NCBI RefSeq assembly: GCF_001039355.2
Contig: NW_019776035.1
Coordinates: 599,678 to 663,677, forward strand
Source of the DNA: Lingula anatina
Taxonomy: Eukaryota > Brachiopoda > Lingulata > Lingulida > Lingulidae
Length of the DNA: 64,000 bases
Reading direction: 5' to 3'
Shown: in pieces, positions 1 to 13,100 of the stretch
Numbering within the stretch: position 1 is the stretch's first letter
Layout of the letters: every line of letters begins with the position of its first letter
Notes under the pieces: model-generated
The model's input: the letters and a program-made list of their open reading frames with translations, nothing else
Databases searched by the model: none
Told to the model about the DNA's origin: nothing
Made by a program: the position numbers and the translations under genes

Positions 1-66
1 GATGAAGTTCACTTGAAGAAACACTGTACAGGCAGTGAGGGCCATCATGGCTGTGAAGATGTAGTA
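1..66 (-). CDS. Adenylyl cyclase exon q, partial at window edge
   Basis: It starts in phase 0 after acceptor ATTTTCAG and encodes [20 protein letters not shown] before running off the window. This is another helix of cassette 2. The remaining helix or helices and the whole C2 catalytic domain must lie upstream of base 1. Confidence 0.88.
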
Positions 67-3000
67 CTGAAAATATAACATTAGAATGTGTTAGGTGAGA
101 CAGTGGCTTTGGCAATCTGTAAATTTTCACTTCTTGCTATCAAGGATCCAACAGTGTGCAGTAAACAGCTTGTACTGGTATACACAAGATTAATCAGAAG
201 TCAAACCATAATGCCATCCTCTTTTTTAAATTTCTCTCTTTCTCTCTTTTCTTTTAGCCTTTGAATTATTTTTGCCAGCAGGTGAAATAGGACTAATACT
301 GCTAACAAGCAAACCAGTAGATCCTAAATAAATCTTACATATCTAAGAACTATTAGATCTATATGATACAGAAAATAATCAATTTGACAATCTTACCACC
401 AATGTCTCAAACTAAGGTTAAAGGGAGCACTGAATGTTGACAAAGTCACCTTACTACATGTACAATGTACTTACTGGAGCAAAATCACAGTGTGTGGAGC
501 CAGGCTCTCCTGTGATGTTGAATACATTGGTGTGGAGATCAGAACGACAGTCACTCTGAAACCATAGGTATATTGTAAGAGGAAAAAATTGAGCAGGAAA
601 CTGTCTAAACTGCATCCACACTTTAACTATGATTATAATAATGGATCCATAAAATTTGATCAAAATCCATTTTTATGAAAATCTCCTCCAACAATCTGTC
701 TCCCAGAATCTACTTTTTATATCTTGTATTAGTATGGGACAAGTGTGCTCTCAACAATCTCCAGTGCATGTGGAAAAAGTGAAAGGGGAGTAGACTTGTG
801 TTTTGTGATGTACATTGTGATGCTTGCGATAAGTAATGTATTTTATACATTCACACCATGAAATCGCAATTCAAGTTGTGAGTACAGTGCTTGCAGTAAC
901 AAACCAGTAGCTCAAGACCACAGCAATATCTTTTCTAAGGCCTGAGTACTTACCACAGTCACCACAGCCAACGTCATCAGTGTGGACAATATGGCCGCTG
1001 TCATTAGTAGCCTGACCCATACGCTGACTGTTACCAGAGCAGAGATCTTCAGTAGAAATGGTGGCACCCTTGACCTCAGTTTTTGATCCTAAATTAAAAT
1101 AAACAAAAAAAAAAATTGCCTTTTTACTGATTTATATTCAGTCAAAGTAGACTAGTAGTTTTAAAACCAGTTTTAAATCTATATTATTTTATATAGTTTT
1201 TTTAAACCAAACCCTTGCTATTCTTTAATTTGTCTCGGCATACTTACCCCTAGTGACTCAGCTACAGTGCCACACAGTAGTATAATAAATAGGACAAGCC
1301 CCACCCCATAGCCAATATACAGTGCTTCATACCTGTAACAGAGTTTGTTTTGTATCATATCATATCATATCATATCATGATACATTGTATTGTATTTATT
1401 GCACTGTATCAAGATCTGTAATCAGATTCAAGTGAAATCTTTTAATTAAAATTGAAACTTAAAGTATTTTCTGAACTATCTATGTTTTCTTTTTGATAAA
1501 ATTGCTTTTCCACTCTTAAACTGTTTATAACCTGAAATGGCATCTTTTAAAAGTGATTAATAATATGCAATTATTTCTTAATTTAATTATTTTGAAGACA
1601 TTATTTTCTACCATTAATTTCTTTATCTATTGCAATAATTCAAGCATCTTAATTCTTAAATTAAACTCACCTAAATTAGTTAAGCAGGTGAAAAATACCA
1701 GTAACTTAAAGTAAAATCATATCTTTGTGAACAGTCAGTGAAAATTTACCTAGGCAAAAGCAGAAACTGTACAACTCCCATACAGACAAAGATGGCAGCC
1801 GTGCAGGTAACATAGTACTTGAATGAGCCGTCTGCCTGTCTGTTGTAATCTAGCTCCAACTGGTTTCTTTGGAATGTAAGAAGAAAGGCATTCATGTCTT
1901 CTGACCTGAACCAACGTCTGAAGTAAAAGAAAAAAATTCAATTAATTAAAAAATTTACAACAATCTGATCGAAACCAGCCAGTTTCACAATTTAACTACT
2001 TAATCAGTTGGTATTAACCTGGGAAGAATGAACTTGAAGTGCCTTAACACTAACTAATTAAAATTATCGGGTATACCAATATCTATTTAAGTCTCTAATA
2101 CATTTAAGCTGTCACATTTGGTGATCATTTGGAGAACAAATTTTTGCCCACTCGCACTCTCTTTAAAGTTGGGGCTTTGACAATATTTGCTAGTCAACAT
2201 AAAATTCATACATCAGTGTCAATGGACTTTAAATATTTAAGCCTTTTCTTTTGTTGCAGTATTTTCTTTCGTTACAGTGAGCCAAATTTCATTCTCCAAT
2301 TAAACAATTTCAAGCCTAGCTGGTGTATAACAGGCCCATAGCCAGCAATTTCAAAAGGGGGGTTCTTTTTCTGAAAAAGTGGACCTTTTTCTCTAAAAAC
2401 TTCATGAACCTAGATCAAATTTTATCCAGAGTGGACCTTTTCCCACCAAAAGGGGCAGTTCTTTCGAACCCCCCGAACCCCCCCTGGCTACGGGCCTGTA
2501 TAAGGAGCTATACATGCAGTGTGATCAAATGCATGATGTATCAAATCACCTTGGATCTCCAGAACAAGAGAGTGGGTTCATGTTTCCTTCCATCATGGCT
2601 AAACTCTGAAAATGGAAAACACATTATATATGCATACTAAAATTGTACAATGTTATAATTATTTAAATGAAATACCCCTGAACTGCTATCATTCATATAG
2701 GTCTTTTAATTTTTGTTACGTATCAAATCAATTTAGACTTTTCAAGCATCTTGTCAATTTTGTTCATGGTCCCTCACATTGTAATAATGTAATATTTAGG
2801 CAGTTCAAAACAATGAAAAAATTTGTTCCATTTATTCCATATTTTTGTCTTGTCTATTTCATATCTATTTCCGTTTTCTAATATTTACCAGATCAACATT
2901 AATAAGAAGTTTGCCCCTTTTCACGTATCTTGTATTACTGCAGGTTGTTCAAATAAAGAATAATTACAAGTAGAAACACTGCTTACTGTTTCACCAATAT

Positions 3001-6000
3001 TTTTTGCCATAGAAAATTCAATAAGATTAGCAAAGGGTTTATCTGCCCCCCAGGAATCCAGGAACTTGGACATCCTGGTGGAGGCCCTCATGGTGGCCTC
3101 TATACCATGACCTGTGGTGGGACTGGTCATTTGACTCTCAGCCTAAAAATAAGATCAGATAATATTGTAATTTTTTAACATTAATTATCTTAACTTAATG
3201 AGTACTAGGAAGGGTGTTGTCCAGGCAGTTCCTTTCAACTAGTCCTACTAGAATGTATTAGCAAAACAAATTTTGGAATACTCAATGTGAGAATATTGTA
3301 TGCCCTCCTGCAACTGTAATACATGTACAATGTACACTTAGTTCATGAACATTCTCTTTTAAAATCACAAGTCTGAACACGTACCATCTGGACCTTCTCG
3401 AACAATAAACAATTGACTGTGTCACACATTATCACAACTTGAGATTTTACACATTTCCATAGTCTAGACCAATTCTAAGTAAAATTTTGCAATCATACAG
3501 ATCTTCCAAACCACTTACATTAGTTGGTGGAATAATAAGATAAGTTTCGACATCTCTTTCTCGTATAAATTCATCTCTCTCATGGCCATGTCCAGGCTCT
3601 ACCCCAAACTCTGTGCTCAGATGCAATAGTGTATACTTTGATATGTGAACTCTCCTGTAAAGTATCATTTTATGGCATTTGAACAAGAATTCTTGACCAC
3701 ATTAAAGTTGAAATAGTAACTGGCAAAAAAAAGCTGAATGCTTCTTCATTTTTTAAAAATTAATTCAGTTATTCATTTCTTGCTCACATATTTTTCTTTT
3801 GCTATACACATTTATTGCCACTGGTGGAGTTATGACAGTTTTACTCAGAATTTTAGAATGGTTATACAAGCTGCATGTAACAATTAAACATTGGTCAAAA
3901 CATCAAGTGCTTAGCCTGAAATATTTGCTAAGGGGCCATACACGAAGTAAATGTGCTTAAGGACCATTCCAACAGATATTTGGATCGATCTATCTCCCTG
4001 GGGAGTCTCACTAAATTGCTATCAAACTAACTGGCTTAAATGTTTGTCACGCCTAGTAAAACTGTTAGGGGGTAATTATCTTTACCCCTAGCTAATTCGG
4101 TAAGCGTGACAGACATTTAAGCCTCTTGAGCTGATAGCAATTTAGTGTGAACCTCCAGAGAGTTAGGTCAATCCAGATGGATCGATCTAAGTATGGGAAC
4201 CAAGTCTTAGTGTCTCTTATAGTTGAAACAATTCATTTTAGTCATTCTTTAATATTGCTACAAACAACTAGATTGTCTATATATACTCTTCATAGCAGTA
4301 TCCATCCTCACCCTGGCACGCCTCCCTGCTCCATGTGATTGGCCAATGTGACGTCATCTGACCAGACGTCGTACTGCCACTTCCGCAGTCCCAGTACTCC
4401 ACATAACACATTCCCAGTGTGGATGCCTATCCTCATGTCAACATTGACACCTGTGGCTTCTCTCACCTGTCTGCATTAAAAGTATAGTAGATTCTAATGA
4501 AAAGCATTAATATATCTTTATGACTATTTATAAGACTATCAGCTAGGGAAAAAGCACACGAACTGATCAAAATGCAATTTGAGAACTGATTTTTTAAAAC
4601 CCTGAATTACATGTAAGATCTGAAGTGTGCCATGCAGCTACATGTACTTCATTTTCAAATCTCTTTTATTGATTGAGGCACCCCTTATAAGTGGAGGAAC
4701 ACAGTGCATTACGTATATATGAAAATGAAGAAGATGCATGTATTACCCCAATTCTCCAAGAAACTCAAGCTAGGATATACCTGATAGCCTCTATCATTTT
4801 CAGCCCCATTTTAACACAGTTGTTGGCATGGTTAGGTCTTGATATGGGTAACCCAGAGACACAGTAATAACAGTCACCCAGGATCTTTATACGCATGCAG
4901 TCATTTTCCTGAAAATATAATAATAACTGTAACTCTGAGTAATTTGTATGTTTTAATCAATACTGTAACAGTGAATTTTTGATTCATGCAATGTACTGTC
5001 ATGTCTGTTGTATTGGCACTGGCCTCATGTACATCATTGAACATAGGCTTTGTTGTTAAGTAACTTCTGAGCTACCAAAATCTTGATATCTTAACTACCA
5101 CAATTACCCGATGGTGAAATTATGAATTTTACAGATACTATATTTTTTAAAACAATTTTTTATAATAAGAGCATTTCTATTGAGTGGTAGCAAAAACACT
5201 GAAAAGTGGGCTACCTTACAGTTCTATTTGTGCATTAAAAACACAACAAATGCTATATAGAAATATAATTATTATGGTTCTAAAAAAGGAAAAGTATATG
5301 AAAGAGTGATAATTTTTGCCCATAGAAAAGATGGAATCATTATTGAACACTCTTCATCATTAAGTATATACCTGAGCTAGTTTGTCAAATCTCCCAAAGA
5401 GTTCGTTGAGGACCTTGACAAGTTGAGCGGCAGTGCACTCAGATGCCAGAGGCGTAAAATTCACAATATCTGAAAATAAAATGCTGAAAACAAAAATATG
5501 AAATTTTATTATTACAAGTCAGAGTAACATATGGTGGTAAAGTCAGAACACATACCAGTATTAAATTTCCACAATTTGTTTTTTTCTCTTATATATTCAA
5601 TTCCTTTCCTTAACTACTGATTAATTTATGACCAGGAAAAGTTTCACTGGGACTTGTTAGTTTGTGTTAAATATAAAAAAATACATAAAATAAAGTAGTA
5701 GCAATTTTCAGTTTCTTGGAAGAATCCTTCAATATGTTCCACATGCACAAAAATTAAATTCGAATCAAATCAACTCTTGTTAATAAGTTTTGAGGCATAT
5801 CAGCAAATAGAACAAAATAAATTTAAAAATTCAAATGAAAACAAAAATAAAAATTTTATTACTTAAAACAAAAACTTCAATCATAATGAGCAACTAAACA
5901 AAAAACCAACACTTAGGCATAAATGACCCCTGTACCTGACGTTAATATGGCCTTTGACGTATAAGTCATGAAATCTGGTGGAAGAGGCCCTTTTACAAGA

Positions 6001-7092
6001 TCTATTGTGATCAACTGTGGAAGTGCGTATTTTCCTGATCATTTCATTTTTCATTTCTACTGCCAGGTGAGCTGGTATGACACTCAGTAATAACTTTTCC
6101 TGCAAAAATAATGATAATAACATGAACAAGATTATGGCAATATCATTATACTTCCGTGCCTGCCATATTTGTCAAAAAGGAAAAATAATGAAGCCCTATT
6201 AATAGCTAGCTTTTTCATCAGTAAATGTCACTGAGATAATTAAAAGGAGTGTATTTTGAAAAATTTCCGAAACTTTGGAAAATGGAATGTTATATCATTT
6301 CCTCAACATATCCATCCTTCAAATAGAAATATTCACAGATAAAAACAACTTTTGAAAAAAAAAAAAAAAAAAACAACAACAACACTACCTCGGGATAAGT
6401 TGTATACTGTAGAACATTAAAATTATCAACCAAACTTTCGTCATTGACTACTTATATTCCTAAATTAGTTCATGGATATCCTTCATAATTTTTGTAATCT
6501 TTTATAACCCTTTATGTCACAATACTTTCTAAATACCGTTTCTTTGGAAACTGACAGAGTATCTGCCACCTGGAAACTTTCCCTTGCTGTTAAAAAGGAG
6601 AAACAGACAGGCTACTGAAGTAAATCCCAATATATTTCTCATGCCACAGAGTAAACTGAATTCCACCACCACAAAGATATAAAAATCTTCAGTTACAATT
6701 ATAAATATTCAGTTAAATATATTTATGCCCAAAATCATCTGTTGCCTCCACCATAATGTAGATCACAACCAATGCAATCAATGTCTTCTCAATCGCAATG
6801 TGGCTATCTCCTCTACCGCAATCACATCCTTCAACCAAAGCAACTTCACTTCCTCCCATGCAATATATTCTGTGCATTCTGTACCTGACATTCTGATGTG
6901 TTTGAACAAAAAGATCATGAAACTTTGATGTAATAGGAGCCTTCATCTCCATTTTCATCTTGAAGTCCTCACGGAGCAGGCTTGCCAGACTTCTAGGCAG
7001 GCAGCTAACTAAGATCCTCTCCTGTAAATCACAACCACAGGGGGCCAGTGTAATGCAAGAAAATACTGGAGTATTTGTGTGTGAATCAATGT

Positions 7093-7123
<31 letters not shown>

Positions 7124-10100
7124 TGAGAGAGAGAGAGAAATCCCAAAACTCTGGCTGCTTTAGGCTCTTTTGGTCTTTAACTTTAGAGTGCATATCTACT
7201 GAATACCAAAATATCAAAGACAGCATTTTGAGGTTAACCACCTAAAAATGAATATTTGATGGAAGCAATCATAAAGCCAAGATTCCAATGGGAGTTTCAC
7301 ATTGCTTCACACATTTGACCCTGCTCCCTGTAATCATGTAAGGAAGATGCTCTCAGATTTGATCAGCTTGCCTTCATGGTGCATTTTAGCTTCAACCTCC
7401 TAATTTCTGAACAAATTAAATAACCTGGCAATTCTAGGGTTAAACAATTCCTGGGAGTACTATGAAAGTTAAAGGAATCACTGACATTTAGTGATATAAA
7501 CAAATCAGTGTAAAATAAAATCAGGATCACATGGGGACATCCAATAGCAGCAACAGCTCTGTACAATGTAATGTATTGTATAAAGAGAAACATACATACA
7601 TCTGATAAGTTTCCAGATATCAAAACAGGCTCCATTTCATACAAATGACATTTGCCCTGCATATGGGACTGTGACGTACTTTTATTTAGCTCATTAAGGG
7701 TACCAGTTCTACAGGTTTAACATAAATCAACAGTCAAATCATAGATCACAATAAATCACTTCCTTCTTCATATAAACATCCTGTTTTTGCATGAAAGAGA
7801 AAAAAACATAAATAAAGAAAAAATGTAGTTTCTTCAGTACAGTGTCTACATGTAAACGTTGGCCTTCCCACCATGATGCTGTACTTGGTGGCGTTGCCCC
7901 ACACCCTGCTGTACGTGGTGTTGAACAAACCTGCTGCTCATGTTTAATAATCCAGCTCAAAATAAACTGCCAGACGTGCACATGTAACTCCCCTCCCCAT
8001 CAAGACTGTGGTGTACATATATTCTCCTCTTACATCACAGACATCCCGCACAAATATCCCCCACAACCTCCAATGACGGTACCCCTCCTCCCCCCACCAG
8101 CCTCCCGTGGTATAGCTATTATACAAACCTGCTGTTCTCTTTCATGCTCCAACTTGATGCGTGCCTCTATACAGTTGCGTGTGTCCAGGAATGTCCTGCG
8201 ATGGGCAATCTCGGTCAGGTACTTGTGGTACATGCCCACCATATTGGCACACAAAAATATCACACTGTTTGCAAGCAACTGGAAAGTAGTGAATATAAAA
8301 TACATTTGTTACTATTATTTCAACTCACTGTGGCATATCTGAGTATGGCATATAAGGCAAGATTATAGAGTGTAATTGGGCAAAAATGACCAGGCTTCTC
8401 TCACATACATTTCATTTAAATAAATAAAGTATACATGTATATATATTATGTAAAACTTCAACCTTGGGGTTGTAATATTCCAATAAAGATTATTATTATT
8501 ATTATGTGCCTTGGGTGCCATTTGAAGGGGATAGCACTGTGAGAATTTCATGGTAAAATTATCGGAATTTATTTTCCAATATAGGTGTGTAATGTTTAGT
8601 ATAATTATTTTACAAAGTCTTATTTTATTGTCTCTTACATGTATTGACTGTTTGTTTTTAAACTTATAATGACTGATCCCAGTTTATCTAAATAATTTCA
8701 TTTTCTGGAAATATATAAATTTTTTGTTGAGAGTTAGGTTACACAGTATATTAGGCTGAATGCCAGTTAATTTTTTTCCATGGACAGGAAAAAACCTTTT
8801 AACTTACGGCTGAAAGAAAAATTGCGTCTGACTAAACATTTAGATATGGTATTTAGGTGTGGTGTTGAGATTTATTGACAAAGAAGAGAAAAAAACATGG
8901 CTCGAAAAAGGCCCAAAAGATAGCATGCAGATTTGCCACAATTGCAGCCATTTTAACAACACCTACCTGGTACTCCAAATAGTCTCTGAATCTCTGAGCA
9001 AAACCCCAGGCTATGCATATCTGTGACAAACCTGTAGCTGTCCCAAGGCAGATGGCCCACCGCTGTGACAGCGGCAACATTGTATAAGTCACAATAATTA
9101 TGTAATATATCACAGGTACATCGTCCATACAATTCCTGGCATCACTGAACCCGACATAAACATATGTGCCTGTAAGGAGAATCAGCCACACAAATAACGT
9201 CACTGGGACTGTGAACTTCTGGAATATTCTTTCGAAGCAGATGAGAACCAACATGATGAGGACTAGGATAGTGCCACTGAAGGTGACTGCAAGCTGGACT
9301 GTGGAGTTAGGGTGGTTGGCATGCTGGAATATAGAGAAATTAGATCTTACATTTTAAAAATGTACAGAAACCTGGTAGAGGTGACTGGGGTTCTGAAACA
9401 CATATAGAAACTATGGTGTGGATGAATTAACCCTTTCTGAGGTCCCTTCATATCATATGGCATGCTACAGTCCTCTCCCTAGTTTACTTCACCTTGCATA
9501 AGGTGGTTATACTTAATTTTTAGTTAAAGACATCAAAAATGTCTAGAATCCATTCCAAGAAATTCTAGAATCTTCAGAAATCAACAGGGTTAGTTCAACA
9601 GCTTAGTAATAAAGCATTATTAAATATGATAAGTTTTCTAAACAGTGGCAGTAAAAACTAATGAGTATTGTTAAATCTGGTCATTGAGGTTGATGGCCTT
9701 CCTTAGCTAACTGAACTATTGATCACAAGTACCTATAAAAGGAGTCACACTGCCCAAAGATGACCTGATATGCAGAATTGACATTGGATCTGTTTCTTTT
9801 GATAAAATCATGTGCTGAAAGAGTGCCACTCTTACAAGCTGTATGATGCTTCATGTTTATCCTGTCCAGTATTACAGCCATCACAAATCTCAACATTAGT
9901 GTAAGGTGCTTATAGTAAGCCATCAACCCCCATGGTGGCCTAACAATCTATTAAAGATTTCACTGCTGGCATTCAAAGGACTTGTTATATATAATGCAGA
10001 AATTAGATAGAAAAAATGGACCAAAAAATAAAATGAAGGGTTAGCAGAAACCAAAATTTATCATATAGTGTCATAGTGTCTACTCACCGGAGAAGCAAAA

Positions 10101-13100
10101 TCAATGATGACAAGAGAAGTGCAGAATGCCATGACAACCACAAGTAGGCTGATAAACAGGCAGTGTTTGAGGCGGACACAGTAGCGCTGATAAAGGCTCT
10201 CGATGTCCATGCTCTTGAATTTGTCCTAGAATGAAAATAACAAAAACATAAGAACAGAATTGCAGCCATAGAGAAATTCACTATGTACACTTTGAATTTT
10301 TCCACTCTCTTGCTGTCCTGGTTTGAAGATAACAAAAAATTATAATGCCAAAGAACGGAAATGACACTTGCATAAAACTCAGAAATAATTCTTTCAACAA
10401 AGCCTAAATATAAAATAAAGATGAATAGATCATTTTTTAAAGTATCAATATAACAAAGAAAAAGATTGCAGTATAATCCAGAACAAGTATGGCAATATGT
10501 TTATGTCAGTTACTGAAAGGATACTTTCTCCAACGGTGTGTTTACAGCCAAATTAAGTAATAATAATAAGTTTATTGAGCACTAAATGATATGAGGATAT
10601 ATTTGCAGGCTCACTAGACTACATTATTTACAAAATATATAAAGATATACATGTACAATGAATATAAGTAGAACCACTTCTCACTGACTTATATCATTCA
10701 TTTATAAATGTGTGATTTGCCTTGTTGNCGACTAAACATTTAGATATGGTATTTAGGTGTGGTGTTGAGTTTTATTGACAAAGAAGAGAAAAAAAACATG
10801 GCTCGAAAAAGGCCCAAAAGATTTTATGCAGATTTGCCACAATTGCAGCCATTTTAACAACACCTACCTGGTACTCCAAATAGTCTCTGAATCTCTGAGC
10901 AAAACCCCAGGCTATGCATATCTGTGACAAACCTGTAGCTGTCCCAAGGCAGATGGCCCACCGCTGTGACAGCGGCAACATTGTATAAGTCACAATTATT
11001 ATGTAATATATCACAGGTACATCGTCCATACAATTCCTGGCATCACTGAACCCGACATAAACATATGTGCCTGTCAGGAGAATCAGCCACACAAATAACG
11101 TCACTGGGACTGTGAACTTCTGGAATATTCTTTCGAAGCAGATGAGAACCAACATGATGAGGACTAGGATAGTGCCACTGAAGGTGACTGCAAGCTGGAC
11201 TGTGGAGTTGGGGTGGTTGGCATGCTGGAATATAGAGAAACTAGATCTTACGTTTTAAAAATATACAGAAATCTGGTAGAGGTGACTGGGGTTCTGAAAC
11301 ACATAAAGAAACTATGGTGTGGATGAATTAACCCTTTCTGAGGTCCCTTCATATCATATGCTACAGCTCTCTCCCTAGTTTACTTCACCTTGCATAGGGT
11401 GGTTATATCTTTTAGTTAAAGACATCAAAAATGTCTAGAATCCCTTTCAAAAAAATTCCAGACAGCCATTCCACGAAAAGGGGTACAATTCCAAAACAAG
11501 AAATGCAGCGATATGAACTTTACAAAACTGGAAAACTTTTTATATTATTTTGATGAAGAGGTATTCAGAGAGTAGTAGAAGAATTTTAACCCACACCATT
11601 ACTGTATTTCAAGAAATATGCACGTATAAACATGGTACAGTATTTTTTTCGTTACGGAGGTTAGGTAACATCTAAATTAGGTTATATTTCAATCATGCCA
11701 AAGGTCACAGGCTCCATATTTGATTCAATTATAAAGATTTTGTATGTATTCAAAATATTATTGCCCATTTAAGATTTCTCTTCAATTATAGAAAAATGCA
11801 GTGCAAACACATTGGTAATAAGTGACTCGTTTTCTATAAATACAAAGGCTGAGATATTCCAATTTAAATATTTTATTAATCGTTGGGGACAGACTTGCTT
11901 TTTTATCATACTATTTGTTTATGAACAAAGTGCTATCATTCTATTATGATATGAGCATTGATCAATGAGCACACACATATCCAGTGTTCAAATGAAAAAT
12001 GAGTAATTTCGTAACGGAGGTTAGGTCATTCTACATAGGTCAGCGATCATATATTTGTTTTGATATTTTTAGCTTAAGGTAGACTTTAGAAGATGAATTT
12101 GGAATTTATAGTATTACAGATACGATACATTTACATAATAACATAGAAAAATTGATAAAACATGTTTATTCAAACCATTAAATGGCAAATGGTTACAACA
12201 GGTTGTTTTGCTTACTTTCAAGGACTACATAAATACATTTACCACTACTGGATACATTTCACCGCTAATATGTTGATCTATGTATCTGTCGAATTCACAT
12301 TCCATATTTTACCAAAGTAAGAGTTTAATTTATAATCTTAGTAACAGAGGTAAGGTTAAACTCTAGTCTAAATTATGTCATACATTTAAACCGCTCAAAA
12401 TCTTTCACAAGAAAAGCTTCGCGGTCATTAGATTATTTTTCTTTCTCTGTAGTGTTTTTGTCGCTCTGTAAGTGGCATATTGGTGTCTGTATAACAAAAC
12501 GTTAAACCAACATGCACATGATCGCAGTTATAGGCAAAAACAACAAAATACCCGAGAAAGTTAATGCATACAATAGGCCGACAATAGACACGTGTTTGCC
12601 AATAACTGTCCAATTAAAGTTACTGGAAGCATCTAGAAGATGATAAAAACTATTATGTGATACTGAAATAATAAAATAGGACCTAATAATCCCGCAGTTC
12701 TACCTGATAAATGTAACTGTTGCTTCAATGCTTAATATATTTCGCCATATATCTCCCGCGAAAATAATGTCTGCTACATGCACGTTAGTACTGATGTCAG
12801 CTAGTACCATTTTTCTTGCCAAGACAGTCCTTAAAACTACTCATTTCGCTTAAAATCAGAATGACAAGTTCAAAAAGGCATCTTCAAGTGACAAATGGAA
12901 ATCAGTGCGATAACACAAATCACGATTTACCCTCGATTTAATAGCAAACTGGAGTAAAAACTTAAATCATTAGCCTTTCTTGATAGAATTATCATATTTT
13001 ATGTATATTTTATATCTATTATTAATGCGGGGTAATGTCTTTAACAGCAAGCAGTATGAATGCATACAACATCAGCACATAGAAGTAGAACTCCTTATAT

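Larger units (their letters stand above)
8829..10727. repeat. Block A1: 1.9-kb exact duplicate of 20162-22060
   Basis: All landmarks (two exons, four splice sites, intron text) lie at a constant offset of +11333 with no indel. The block ends at the N at 10728, and its A3 partner begins at the N at 20161. Identity at this level beside diverged neighbours indicates redundant contigs. Confidence 0.9.

Noticed and set aside
7842-8342. 166-codon open frame on the plus strand
   Set aside because: It lies antisense across the cyclase exon at 8129-8278, whose minus-strand frame is clearly the real one.
10088-10225. Alternative frame [18 protein letters not shown] in the transmembrane exon
   Set aside because: It overlaps the conserved frame [15 protein letters not shown]; exon phases (0/0) support the latter.
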